Shown piece by piece: positions 45,772-55,193 of a stretch of 64,000 nt of DNA. The notes below the pieces were generated by a model. That model searched no databases, was not told the origin of the DNA, and saw only the letters and a list, made by a program, of their open reading frames with translations. Source of the stretch: Candidatus Fermentibacterota bacterium (GTDB lineage Bacteria; Fermentibacterota; Fermentibacteria; Fermentibacterales; JCC-6); NCBI GenBank assembly GCA_030609965.1, contig JAUWSQ010000004.1, positions 1-64,000 of the forward strand, in the 5' to 3' direction. How positions within the stretch are numbered: position 1 is the first letter of the stretch; every line of letters starts with the position of its first letter. The position numbers were made by a program, and so were the translations under genes.

Positions 45772-47246
45772 GAATACTTGCACTTACATCCGTTTTTCTG
45801 ATTGCATGTGGAGGTAATTCCCCTGCACAGGAAGGAACCGCGGATAGCGGCGGCATGTTGAGACCGCCGGCAGTGGCGGGAAGATTCTATCCTGGAGATT
45901 CAGCTACATTAGGGACTATGGTTGACAGCCTGCTTGACATCTCTCTGATGCAGCACCCTGCTGCAGGTGTGATAGCGGGAGTAGTTCCCCATGCGGGATA
46001 CGTGTTCAGTGGTGCTACCGCTGCCGACTTTTACAGCTCCATTGAAGGCGTTGATTACGATGTCGTTGTACTTATCGGACCTTCTCACAGGGTCTCATTC
46101 AACGGATTCTCCGTTTTCGAGGGAAACGGGTACCTTACTCCACTTGGCGATGTTTCAGTGGCGACTGAAATCGCGCAGCGGCTAAGGGAATCGCATCCTT
46201 CAGTCAGCTTCGTTCCCGAGGCTCACGAATCCGAACACTGCCTTGAAGTGCAGCTTCCCTTTCTTCAGAAAGTGCTTCCGTCCGGTTTCAGAATTGTGCC
46301 GATCGTGGTGGGCAATACCGGGCCCGATGAACTTAGATACATGGCGGAACTGATACTTGCGGAGTCCTTCGATAAGCGGATTCTTGTAATCGCAAGCAGC
46401 GACCTCTCCCATTTCCCGACAAGAGAATTGGCGGAAGAGGTGGATCTACTTACAGTTGAGGCCATACTGGATGGAGATATGGACAGTTTTCTTGAAACCA
46501 CTTCAGCTGACCTGACACCCCGTGGACTTGATACATTTGCCTGCGGAAGATTTCCCATCGCACTTGTCATGTCCTATTCAGCACTCTATCCGGATGTGAC
46601 TCCGGAGCTGCTTTCCATGACTACCAGCGCGGAATTTTCTGGCGACGATTCGGAGGTGGTGGGATATGCTTCAATTTTATTTGAAACACCTGCATTCGAA
46701 CCCTCCGAATGGAATATTTCCCCCGAAGCCATTGATATTCTTCTGGAGATTGCAGCCTCATCCGTCCGTTGTGCAGTTGAAGGCGAGAATTACAGCCTGC
46801 CCGATTCACTCCCCGGTGAACTTGAGGTTCCAAGAGGAGCATTCGTTACGCTTACAAGTAACGGACATCTCAGAGGGTGTATAGGGTCGATGCGTCCGAT
46901 CAGTCCCCTTGCGGAAACGGTAATGTTTATGGCCCGTTCCGCAGCACTTGAGGATCCCCGCTTCATACCTGTGACAGCGTCGGAGCTGCAGGATCTGGAG
47001 TACGAAATATCGGTGCTTACTCCGCTGCAGATCCTTGATGACTGGCGGAATGTTGTGGTGGGCACCGATGGCCTGCTGATCTCGGATCCGAGAGGAAGGT
47101 CCGGTGTACTGCTGCCTCAGGTTCCCCTGGAGCAGGATTGGAACAGAGTGGAGTTCATGGAAGGTGTTTGCCTGAAGGCGGGAATGGACCGGAATGCATA
47201 CCTGGGGAATGTAACCCTTTACCGTTTTCAGGCTCAGGTTTTCTGA
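45768..47246 (+). CDS. AmmeMemoRadiSam proteins B and A fused: exported MEMO-AMMECR1 lipoprotein
   Basis: A 492-residue lipoprotein with a lipobox LIAC (Cys14). Residues about 30-300 are the MEMO (AmrB) domain, with the expected metal/active-site residues His75 (VPHAGYVFSG), His107 (GPSHRVSF) and Cys259 (TFACGRFPI). Residues about 320-492 are the AMMECR1 (AmrA) domain, with GAFVTLTSNGHLRGCIGSM and the C-terminal FMEGVCLKAGM. In most genomes these are separate cytosolic proteins; here they are fused and exported. The radical SAM partner upstream has no signal peptide. Confidence 0.93.
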   Translation: MRILALTSVFLIACGGNSPAQEGTADSGGMLRPPAVAGRFYPGDSATLGTMVDSLLDISLMQHPAAGVIAGVVPHAGYVFSGATAADFYSSIEGVDYDVVVLIGPSHRVSFNGFSVFEGNGYLTPLGDVSVATEIAQRLRESHPSVSFVPEAHESEHCLEVQLPFLQKVLPSGFRIVPIVVGNTGPDELRYMAELILAESFDKRILVIASSDLSHFPTRELAEEVDLLTVEAILDGDMDSFLETTSADLTPRGLDTFACGRFPIALVMSYSALYPDVTPELLSMTTSAEFSGDDSEVVGYASILFETPAFEPSEWNISPEAIDILLEIAASSVRCAVEGENYSLPDSLPGELEVPRGAFVTLTSNGHLRGCIGSMRPISPLAETVMFMARSAALEDPRFIPVTASELQDLEYEISVLTPLQILDDWRNVVVGTDGLLISDPRGRSGVLLPQVPLEQDWNRVEFMEGVCLKAGMDRNAYLGNVTLYRFQAQVF

Positions 47247-47250
47247 GAAG

Positions 47251-49290
47251 ATGGAAACACCTTCTCGAAGCGAAAAAACATCTCTTTCCAGCCTTTCCAT
47301 TTTCGCTGGAGGACTCCTTTCCATCCTGGTTCAGGCGATCGTACTCAGGGAATCACTTTTCGGCCGCCACCAGGCGGAACTCACTACTGGAATAGTTCTT
47401 GCCGCATGGATAATCGGATCAGGCCTCGGTGCTGCAGCGGGTGGCAGAACTTCAAGGCACCGATTGTTCTGGATAGCCGGAATAGTCATTCTACCGATTC
47501 TGGGGTTTCTTCAGATTGCGGCATCAAGGACAGGTATACTGCCTCTGGCATTAACAGTGCTTCCTGCCGGATTCACTGCCGGTGTTGTGTTCATACAGCC
47601 CTTTGCCTTTGACAGGCCGGGCAGAGTCTATGCTCTTGAAGCGCTGGGGGCTGCAGCAGGTGGGGGAATTTTTGTCCTTTTTTCACCTTATCTTCTTGCA
47701 GGTGAACTGCTGGGGATATCAATTCTCTTCTCAATCATCGGTCTTCTGGCGTGCAGGAGTATTGTTCCCGGTCTGATACTTACTGTTATTCTGTTTGTAT
47801 CTCAGCTATTATCCATTCCGGAGGATTTCAGCAGACATCTTGGATCGATGGCTTTTTGCAACTACGAAAATGTACAGATTTATCCCTCTCCCTACGGAGA
47901 AGTGGTTACAGCTTCCAGAAGAGGCCAGCATGTTGTATTCAGGAGCGGACTGCTTTCCGCAACATGGCCTTCTCTTGAATCAGCGGAGCAAACCGTAATT
48001 GTTCCACTTGCTGCTTCTCTCCCCTGCGCAGTACTGTATATCGGTTCATCTCCTGAAGAAGCGGGAATAATAACCAGCTGGCCCGGGGTTGACCGCTGTG
48101 TTACGGTTGTTCCCGAGAGGACACTGACTGAAGTGATTGAATATCCGGGTGAGATAGGAATAGGTGACGGTCGGCAGTACCTGGCAGATGATACTCTTTT
48201 GTACGATCTCATTATCGTTTCTGCAGGCCAGCCCCTTACGCTTCTATCAAATCGTTTTTATACCGCTGAGTTTATGAAACTCCTTGCCGGAAGGCTTACC
48301 CCCGAAGGCATAGCCTGCATACACCTTTGGGGTGGAACAAACAGGCTGCATCCCCTTGAGGCGGAACTGGCCCGTTCCGTTGCGCTGGCTTCAGAAAACT
48401 GTTTCCAATGGAACAGGATCATTCCCATTTCAGGCCTTTTGCTTATGGTTGGGAACGGCTCGGAACCATCCTTTGAAGGAGGATTACTGGCCGGAAGATT
48501 GGACTCCCTGGGAGTTGCGGGACTGTACGTTAATTCAGGTACTCTTCCATACGATCTTTCAGAATTCCGAACAGCTGCCTTCGATGAGCAGATTGTCGCT
48601 TCAGATGCGGAAACCAACACGGATCTACACCCTGAGGGCTTCAGAATAGCGCATGAGTTGTGGGATTTCAGAATGAACGAAGAGGGAAAAACTGATCTGA
48701 CCATCCCCGCTGTCGGCCTGTTCTTGCTGATAATGGTAGCTGCTGCATTGCTTTCAGGTAAGCCGTTAACTTCTCTGGGGGTTGCGGCTGCCGGGTTTAC
48801 AGGACTTTCCGTTGAAGTGATTACCCTGGTATCGATTCAGGCGGCAACCGGTTATTCATGGGTGCTTGTAGGGGCAGTTACGGGAATATTCATGACGGGC
48901 TGCGCTCTTGGCGCCTTCTGGACAGATAAGGGATTAATGAGAAATCCGGCCAGGATCATTGCCCTGTCTGGAATGGCAGCCTTCTTCAGCGCAGTCGTCC
49001 TCCAACTTTACAGTATCGGTTTTTGTGGCGGGTTCTTTCTAGCACTATGTCTTCTTTTTGGAACGTTTGTTTGTGGAGTTTCAAGTGGCGGGATATTCCC
49101 AAACGCCGCAAGAGTTCTGGGAGCCGGCAGTACTGGAAAAATTGGTCTCCTGGACCTAGCAGAGCATGGAGGAAGTGCAGCCGCTTCGCTTCTTATGCCT
49201 CTTGTTCTGTTCCCCCTGCTTGGTGCTGTGAATGTTCTGTTGATAGCCACCGCATGGATTGCGATCTGGATAATTGTTCATCCGCGTTAG
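47251..49290 (+). CDS. Membrane protein with spermidine-synthase-like domain
   Basis: A 679-residue protein with about seven N-terminal helices, a central soluble domain (about 210-430) and about six C-terminal helices. The central domain follows the spermidine synthase fold (AVLYIGSS, IGDGRQYLADDTLLYDLIIV, FYTAEFMKLLAGRLTPEGIACIHLW) but the SAM glycine motif is GSS instead of GGG and the catalytic aspartate segment reads VSAGQP. It is probably not a working aminopropyltransferase. The start is 4 bp after the fused MEMO-AMMECR1 gene, so it belongs to the same operon. Confidence 0.85.
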   Translation: METPSRSEKTSLSSLSIFAGGLLSILVQAIVLRESLFGRHQAELTTGIVLAAWIIGSGLGAAAGGRTSRHRLFWIAGIVILPILGFLQIAASRTGILPLALTVLPAGFTAGVVFIQPFAFDRPGRVYALEALGAAAGGGIFVLFSPYLLAGELLGISILFSIIGLLACRSIVPGLILTVILFVSQLLSIPEDFSRHLGSMAFCNYENVQIYPSPYGEVVTASRRGQHVVFRSGLLSATWPSLESAEQTVIVPLAASLPCAVLYIGSSPEEAGIITSWPGVDRCVTVVPERTLTEVIEYPGEIGIGDGRQYLADDTLLYDLIIVSAGQPLTLLSNRFYTAEFMKLLAGRLTPEGIACIHLWGGTNRLHPLEAELARSVALASENCFQWNRIIPISGLLLMVGNGSEPSFEGGLLAGRLDSLGVAGLYVNSGTLPYDLSEFRTAAFDEQIVASDAETNTDLHPEGFRIAHELWDFRMNEEGKTDLTIPAVGLFLLIMVAAALLSGKPLTSLGVAAAGFTGLSVEVITLVSIQAATGYSWVLVGAVTGIFMTGCALGAFWTDKGLMRNPARIIALSGMAAFFSAVVLQLYSIGFCGGFFLALCLLFGTFVCGVSSGGIFPNAARVLGAGSTGKIGLLDLAEHGGSAAASLLMPLVLFPLLGAVNVLLIATAWIAIWIIVHPR

Positions 49291-49293
49291 AAA

Positions 49294-49317
49294 GGGCGGG
49301 TTCCGAAGAACCCGCCC
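49294..49317. terminator. Terminator between the AmmeMemoRadiSam operon and the OmpA-family gene
   Basis: A perfect 10-bp stem GGGCGGGTTC / GAACCCGCCC with a CGAA tetraloop lies between the convergent genes. On the minus strand it is followed by TTTCT; on the plus strand there is no T run. Confidence 0.7.
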
Positions 49318-49340
49318 AACTTGCTATGTCCGAACCACGC

Positions 49341-51272
49341 CTAGTTGGCGATGCTTAGTACCACAAATTCCACGCGACGGTTGAGTGCCTTGTTGGCTTC
49401 GGAAGTGTTGGGAGCTGCCGGCCTATTCTCTCCATAACCAATTGTGGAAAGACTTGATGCACTCACACCGTGGTCGACAAGGTAGTCGAAAACAGCTTTT
49501 GCTCTGTTTTCACTGAGGGTCTGGTTGTACTCCTCGGTGTAATCATCGTCAGCGTATCCGCCTATCTGCACATTCAGACCGTTGGCGATAATATTCTCAG
49601 CAATAGCTTCCAGGATGGATGTGTACTCTGACTGGATGTTGTACTGGTTGACGATGAAGTAGATCGGCTCGAGTGCGGCGGACTGAAGCTGGAAGTCCAG
49701 GGCGACAAGGTCACCGCTGAGGACATCCACGGTCTCGGAGGCACCGAGGTAACCGGCAGCCGCAGCAGAGACGGTCCAGCTGCCTTCGTCGACATTAATT
49801 TCATAAAGACCATCTGTGCCGGTGCGGTCACTGGCAGCAGGGTCATCAGTTGCTGTGACGGTTGCACTGGAAATAGCGATACCTGTCTCTATATCGGTAA
49901 CGCTACCCATTACAGTACCAGGCTCGGGCTGCAGGGCAAAGTTCCTGCTGAAATCCGCGCCACCCTCTACCTGCACTGTTTCGCTTGCACCGATGTAGCC
50001 GGGTGCGTTTACGGCAACTGATACGTTACCTTCGGGAAGTTCGGCAGAGTAGAAGCCCGTTCCAGGATCTGAAGCTGCTGATTCCGTAGCGGTACCGGGG
50101 AATGCCACAGTACCTTCAAGTGCTTCACCGGTGAGGGCGTCGGTAACTGTTCCTGACATGATCGCTTCACCTGGAGCGGCTGCGATGCTGCCGGAATACA
50201 TAAGGTTCACACCAACGCCCCAGGAGGGATAGTAACCCTCGGGGAAGGGTGCGAAGTCTGCTCTGGTTTCGTTAGTGGGAGTTCCACCATTCTGGTATAT
50301 ATGATGTCCCAGATCGCTCCACTCCGGATCAAATGTATCTAATCCAAATGCTCCCACTACATCGCATGAGAACGCTGAAGTGATAGGGAATCTAAGCCCC
50401 GGCTGAATGATGATCATGTCATCGTATCTCTCACCGTTACCATCTTCGTAGTCGCGATCAAGGAAGTGACGCCATTCAGCTTCTGCGAACAGTGTCAATC
50501 CGTCCATGGGATATTCGATTCCCATGGCTACATGGAGGACCGGATCCTCAACATCCATGTCGACATCTACAGAATCGCCTGTTCCATACCTGACATCGGT
50601 GAACTGGAAGTTCTGCTTGAAGTAATGGTATCCAAGATTTGCATGTAATACAACCGGGTGCAAATCCAAGGATGCAAGAAGGTCTGCACCTGCTGAGAAA
50701 TTCGAACCTATCATCGGACGGCGCATTTCGAACATTGGCTGTTCCGGATACCAGACACCATCGAACTGGTTGTAGTTTGTTACGTAGGGACTATCGCCAC
50801 CTTCGTAAATACCGAAACCAACCCATGGCATTATTCCGATAACAAAGTCGCTTTCAGGATTGAAAGAGTACTTCAGGAAGAAATTGGCTTCGCTGAAGCC
50901 GTCATCGTTTTCGTTCTGACCACCAACAAGATCCTGTCGGCCTTCGACTTCATCGCGGGAGAGACAGTTCCATACATAGGAAACTCTTCCCGCAATTTCG
51001 ATTTTTTCACTGAGTCCTACACCTGCTGTGATGTACCATGTACCGTTATACTCGGTATCGGTGACATCCTGGGCTCCTCCTGAAAGCTGAGCGGTTCTCG
51101 TATCGTTGCTCACTCCGAGAAAGGAGAAAAGTGCGATTGAGAATTCACCCGATCCTATTGGCTTAGCATCAACTGTGCGGTTGAGACCTCGAAGGCCCGA
51201 ATAGGATGGCAGTGCAAGAACAGTGCCTGATATCAGAAGAAGAGCAGCAAAAATAAGCATCCCTTTTCTCAT
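49341..51272 (-). CDS. Outer membrane protein with barrel, two carboxypeptidase-regulatory-like domains and OmpA domain
   Basis: A 643-residue outer-membrane protein. Residues 1-20 are a signal peptide; about 25-360 form a beta-rich barrel-like region; two CarboxypepD_reg-like repeats follow (GTVTDALTGEALEGTVAFPG and GSVTDIETGIAISSATV, each ending with an APGYIGAS-type loop); the C-terminal OmpA peptidoglycan-binding domain has IGGYADDDYTEEYNQTLSENRAKAVFDYL and GYGENRP...NRRVEFV. AAAGGGA eight bases before the ATG at 51272 decides the start over a longer open frame. It likely anchors the outer membrane to peptidoglycan. Confidence 0.9.
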   Translation of the reverse strand: MRKGMLIFAALLLISGTVLALPSYSGLRGLNRTVDAKPIGSGEFSIALFSFLGVSNDTRTAQLSGGAQDVTDTEYNGTWYITAGVGLSEKIEIAGRVSYVWNCLSRDEVEGRQDLVGGQNENDDGFSEANFFLKYSFNPESDFVIGIMPWVGFGIYEGGDSPYVTNYNQFDGVWYPEQPMFEMRRPMIGSNFSAGADLLASLDLHPVVLHANLGYHYFKQNFQFTDVRYGTGDSVDVDMDVEDPVLHVAMGIEYPMDGLTLFAEAEWRHFLDRDYEDGNGERYDDMIIIQPGLRFPITSAFSCDVVGAFGLDTFDPEWSDLGHHIYQNGGTPTNETRADFAPFPEGYYPSWGVGVNLMYSGSIAAAPGEAIMSGTVTDALTGEALEGTVAFPGTATESAASDPGTGFYSAELPEGNVSVAVNAPGYIGASETVQVEGGADFSRNFALQPEPGTVMGSVTDIETGIAISSATVTATDDPAASDRTGTDGLYEINVDEGSWTVSAAAAGYLGASETVDVLSGDLVALDFQLQSAALEPIYFIVNQYNIQSEYTSILEAIAENIIANGLNVQIGGYADDDYTEEYNQTLSENRAKAVFDYLVDHGVSASSLSTIGYGENRPAAPNTSEANKALNRRVEFVVLSIAN

Positions 51273-51311
51273 AGTAACATTCCCTTTCTGTGTGAGTTCG
51301 ATGAACGAGGA

Positions 51312-51340
51312 AATATGTAAATCCATACTGCATATGTCAA
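51312..51340 (-). promoter_or_regulatory. Candidate promoter for the OmpA-family gene
   Basis: On the minus strand TTGACA (51335-51340) is followed after 17 bp by CATATT (51312-51317), about 40 bp before the start codon, in a very AT-rich region. Confidence 0.45.
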
Positions 51341-51560
51341 TATAGATATTATACACATTAGTATATATAATAAATAATAATTCATACATATTTTCGCTTT
51401 TGACAGATGCAGATATGCAGCCACAGCTGAATTGCTTGTCATTTGTCACTGTTTTCACAACCCTGGATGTTCGTTTGATTCACAATCTGAATTCCTTATA
51501 TTGACACCTGGCAGTTCAGATGTGTCCGGCTTCTTCAAGATCGAATTTTGGGAGAACTGA

Positions 51561-54500
51561 ATGTCACATGATTTTGGATCCATCCTGAGAGACAGACTTA
51601 CCCGGTATAGAGGGGCATCGGACCCTGTAGCTGAAGAGAGAGGAGAGCTGAAGCCGGGTGAGCGGCGGGACATAGCCGTTCTTTTTCTGGACCTTGAAGG
51701 GTTCACTTCCCTGTCAGAGAAACTGGATCATGAAGCAGTTCACGATATCACCCTTGGAATCATGGATGCCCTGGTTGATGTTACACAGCGATTCGGTGGA
51801 TACGTTGACAAGATCGAAGGTGACAGGATAATGGTTCTCTTCGGCGCCAGACAGGCAGGGGAGAATGACAGTACAAGGGCGGTTTCATCCGGGTTCATGA
51901 TGCTCGATACAATTCTGGCGGCAAATGAGATCCTTTCCGATAACGGTATCTCCATCACTGCCAGGATAGGGATCAACAGCGGTCCGGTAACTGTAGCTCC
52001 CGATGCCATCGGTCATCTTACCGCTATGGGGAGAACGGTTAACCTTGCTTCCCGTATGGAGGGGGCTGCCCGGGCCAACACCATTCTGGTACCGGATACG
52101 TTTTATGAGAAGTGCAGGGATCAATTCAGCTGGAAAAACTTGGGAGATATCAAACTGAAAGGTATCAGCAATCCTGTCAGTGCATGGCGTCCCACTGGTT
52201 CCATATCCACAAGCAGGCCTCGCTGGGAACGAGTATCCACTATTTGCAGCTCAGGGTTCGTTGGAAGGACAGCTGAACTGATCAGACTGAAGAAGAAACT
52301 GCTTGATCAGAAATCCCTGAGCACAGGCGAAAGTCGTCTTGGTGGAGTAAAGCACATCGTCCTGGGCATTAAGGGTGAGGCTGGAATTGGAAAATCCCGC
52401 CTTATTCATGAATTCATTCAGCAGCATTGTGGTGATGATGAGAATCTTACTGTTTTAAAAGGTCAGGCTCTTTCATTTGCTCAGCCTGCTTACTCCCTCT
52501 GGACAGGTCTTCTTCGCAATCTGCTTGATATTGAAAAGGATTGCAGATTGGATTACGATGAATTCAGGAAGAAGATCCTCATTCTCAGTGATGAGAAGGA
52601 ATTGAGGGATTCAGTACCTTTCCTGGCTGAACTCCTGTCTATCAGATCCGGTGATAGAAGGCTGGCTGAACTGGACAGCAAAGCTATAGCCCTTGAAACC
52701 AGAATAGCCTTCAGGAATCTTCTCAAGGCTATGGCCGGCAAAAAACATCTTATTGTTGTCCTTGATGATCTTCATTGGATTAATCCTTCATGCCGCAATG
52801 TACTGGAATTCATCATCGGCAACTGTACTACAGAAAGACCGATTGTTTTTCTTCTGATCTACAGGCCCGAGAGGGATGATGGCAGGATGGTGGAGTTCGA
52901 TATTATGCTCATCTACGCTGAGTTGGATGAAATAGCCCTCTCCAGTATCGACGAACAGGCCAGCCGTGACATAATCATGAGGATGCTTTCGTGCATTAGT
53001 TCCAGTGGAACCGGGAAAACCTCCCCGAAAGTAGAAGAGTTTTTCATGAAGCATTCCCGAGGTAATCCATTCTTCCTTGAGGAGCTCATCCTCGATCTCT
53101 TTGAATCGGATCTGCTGAATGAAAGCAAAGGACAATGGGTGTTCAACAGCCCGATCAGTGAGATTTACATACCTTCATCGCTGACAGGACTGCTTCAGTC
53201 GAGAGTTGACCGCCTGTCCGATGAATTGAAAGGCGTCCTTCAAAAATCCTCAGTACTGGGAGTCGAATTCCAGGTGAAACTGTACAGTCGGCTTGCTTTA
53301 GAACTTTCGCTGGATGAAAACAGCAGATCCATTTTTGGCAACCTGGAGCGCAGGCAGTTCCTTATTGGCAGAGGAACAGCATTCGAGCAGAAGTACGCGT
53401 TCCGGCACATTCTTATACGTGACACTGCATACAGCAGTATACTGGAGAGCAACAGGAAGATTCTTCACAGGATCACAGCTGGTCTGATCGAGGAGATGTA
53501 CCCCGACGACGAGCAGGAAATCGCTGATATTCTTGCACACCACTGGGAAAGAGCCGATAAACGGGATAAAGCGATTCAATGGGGTATTATCAGCTTGATG
53601 TACACTGTGCAGACTTACCAGCATGAAAAGGTTCTGGAATTGACCGAAAAGCTTGAATCCTGGATATTGCAGGAGACTCTGGACGAAGAAAGCAGCCAGA
53701 AACTGCTTCAGGTAATGATGTTCAGAGTTGAAACTCTCGATATTCTTGGCAGGAGAAAAGAGCAGGAGCAGTTGCTCCTGAGAATGGTCGAAATCGCTGA
53801 TACTTATGAAGTATATACCTGGCAGGGAAAAATACAGACCTTTCTGGGAAGCGTATTCAGAATCACAGGCCGTATGGATGAAGCTGGAAAGTGTTACTTT
53901 AAGGCACTTAAGAGCCATCAAAGTTTGGGCAATCGTCAACAGGAAAGTATGGTTTTCTGCAATCTGGCTATTCTCGGCAGAATACAGGGCAGAATGGATG
54001 AAGCCCGCGAGCATTTTGAGAAAGCGCTGCACCTTAACCGCGAAGAGGGTGACCGCAAAGTGGAAGGTGTTCTGCTTGGAAATCTCGGGAACCTCTACTT
54101 CGATCAGGGCCGGATTGATAAAGCCATTGAGTGCTACGAAAAAGTTCTGGAGATAACCAGGGAGACGGGGGACAGAAGGAGTGAGGGAATCGCCCTTGGA
54201 AATCTCGGAAATCCATATATGTCAGGGGATGATACTGAACAGGCGCTGATTTACTACAATCAGGCGCTAGAACTGCATAGAGAAATAGGCAACCGCACAA
54301 GTGAAGGAATAACACTTGGAAACCTTGGAGAACTCTATTCCCGGATTGATCAATTACAGCAATCCGGGGAATGTCACAGAAATGCTCTTGAGATACACCT
54401 TGAAGTTGGTAACCGCAGGCTTGAAGCCTTTACTCGTTATTCTTTAGCATCACTTGGAATGAAGCAGGATGATCATGCCGGAGCACTGAAGTATTATAAG

Positions 54501-54638
54501 GACGCTCTCTCTATTATTGAAGAACTTGAACTCACGATTACTGTATATGACGGTATGGCTGAACTTCGAAACAGCCTGCTTTCCTGTGGCTTTTCTGAAA
54601 TTGAAGTTGCCTGGCCCCGGCATTGGGCAAACCCTTAG
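51561..54638 (+). CDS. Class III cyclase-ATPase-TPR protein 3 (single cyclase domain, altered specificity residue)
   Basis: A 1025-residue cytosolic protein. One class III cyclase domain (about 35-200) retains both metal aspartates, Asp44 (LFLDLEGF) and Asp88 (KIEGDR), the nucleotide lysine Lys84, and the transition-state pair Asn161 and Arg165 (TVNLASR). The residue that normally reads the base, Asp in GD-VN, is Arg158 (MGRTVN). An ATPase domain follows (FVGRTAEL, P-loop GEAGIGKS, VVLDDLHWI) and then TPR repeats with the recurring REIGNR/REEGDR pattern. The enzyme is expected to act as a homodimer. ATG at 51561 follows GGGAGAACTGA. It is divergent from the OmpA-family gene. Confidence 0.87.
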   Translation: MSHDFGSILRDRLTRYRGASDPVAEERGELKPGERRDIAVLFLDLEGFTSLSEKLDHEAVHDITLGIMDALVDVTQRFGGYVDKIEGDRIMVLFGARQAGENDSTRAVSSGFMMLDTILAANEILSDNGISITARIGINSGPVTVAPDAIGHLTAMGRTVNLASRMEGAARANTILVPDTFYEKCRDQFSWKNLGDIKLKGISNPVSAWRPTGSISTSRPRWERVSTICSSGFVGRTAELIRLKKKLLDQKSLSTGESRLGGVKHIVLGIKGEAGIGKSRLIHEFIQQHCGDDENLTVLKGQALSFAQPAYSLWTGLLRNLLDIEKDCRLDYDEFRKKILILSDEKELRDSVPFLAELLSIRSGDRRLAELDSKAIALETRIAFRNLLKAMAGKKHLIVVLDDLHWINPSCRNVLEFIIGNCTTERPIVFLLIYRPERDDGRMVEFDIMLIYAELDEIALSSIDEQASRDIIMRMLSCISSSGTGKTSPKVEEFFMKHSRGNPFFLEELILDLFESDLLNESKGQWVFNSPISEIYIPSSLTGLLQSRVDRLSDELKGVLQKSSVLGVEFQVKLYSRLALELSLDENSRSIFGNLERRQFLIGRGTAFEQKYAFRHILIRDTAYSSILESNRKILHRITAGLIEEMYPDDEQEIADILAHHWERADKRDKAIQWGIISLMYTVQTYQHEKVLELTEKLESWILQETLDEESSQKLLQVMMFRVETLDILGRRKEQEQLLLRMVEIADTYEVYTWQGKIQTFLGSVFRITGRMDEAGKCYFKALKSHQSLGNRQQESMVFCNLAILGRIQGRMDEAREHFEKALHLNREEGDRKVEGVLLGNLGNLYFDQGRIDKAIECYEKVLEITRETGDRRSEGIALGNLGNPYMSGDDTEQALIYYNQALELHREIGNRTSEGITLGNLGELYSRIDQLQQSGECHRNALEIHLEVGNRRLEAFTRYSLASLGMKQDDHAGALKYYKDALSIIEELELTITVYDGMAELRNSLLSCGFSEIEVAWPRHWANP

Positions 54639-54684
54639 TGGGATATAGATCTCGGCCTCCGAACATCTGTTGAAAGGAAGTATA

Positions 54685-55125
54685 ATGAAATACTTTATCC
54701 TGTGCGGTTCAATATCAATTCTATTGCTTGTTTCGGTTGCAGCATGCGGTGATTCATCACCTGCAGATCCTGTTGTTTCAGACGGAAGCTGGGCTGGAAC
54801 TCTATCAATAGAAGGGGAATCAGTAACCTTCACAGTAGATGGGAATCAGGTCAGGGATCTCCATGTCACTTTCGTTTACTGGGGCTTATCTCTGCCGGCG
54901 GACACTGTGACATGGACTCCCGGTGATGCGTCGATTTCAAGCAACGAGTTTCATATGACCGATACTCTGAGCAGCGGACACTTCAGCTATACAATGAGTA
55001 TTGATGGTACATTCGATCCTCCGTCCAGCGTTTCAGGGATGTTCGGAACGATAGGAGAATATGACAGCCTTGGCACTCATCATATAACCAGTGATTCCTG
55101 CTCATGGTCCGGCAGTCATGAATGA
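54685..55125 (+). CDS. Lipoprotein of unknown function
   Basis: A 146-residue lipoprotein with lipobox VAAC (Cys21) followed by GDSSPADP. The mature part is beta-rich (GSWAGTLSIEGESVTFTVDG and SVSGMFGTIGEYDS), similar in style to small lipocalin-like or YceI-like exported beta proteins, but I assign no family. AAAGGAAG precedes the ATG at 54685. Confidence 0.7.
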   Translation: MKYFILCGSISILLLVSVAACGDSSPADPVVSDGSWAGTLSIEGESVTFTVDGNQVRDLHVTFVYWGLSLPADTVTWTPGDASISSNEFHMTDTLSSGHFSYTMSIDGTFDPPSSVSGMFGTIGEYDSLGTHHITSDSCSWSGSHE

Positions 55126-55193
55126 GGATTGATTTAACACTTTACATAAGATCCGGTTTGCGATGAAAACACGGATTCCGTGAGAGCTGTACG

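Noticed and set aside
49574-49867. 97-codon Ser/Pro-rich minus-strand frame within the OmpA-family gene
   Set aside because: It overlaps the carboxypeptidase-regulatory-like and OmpA domains in another frame; the composition is that of a shadow frame.
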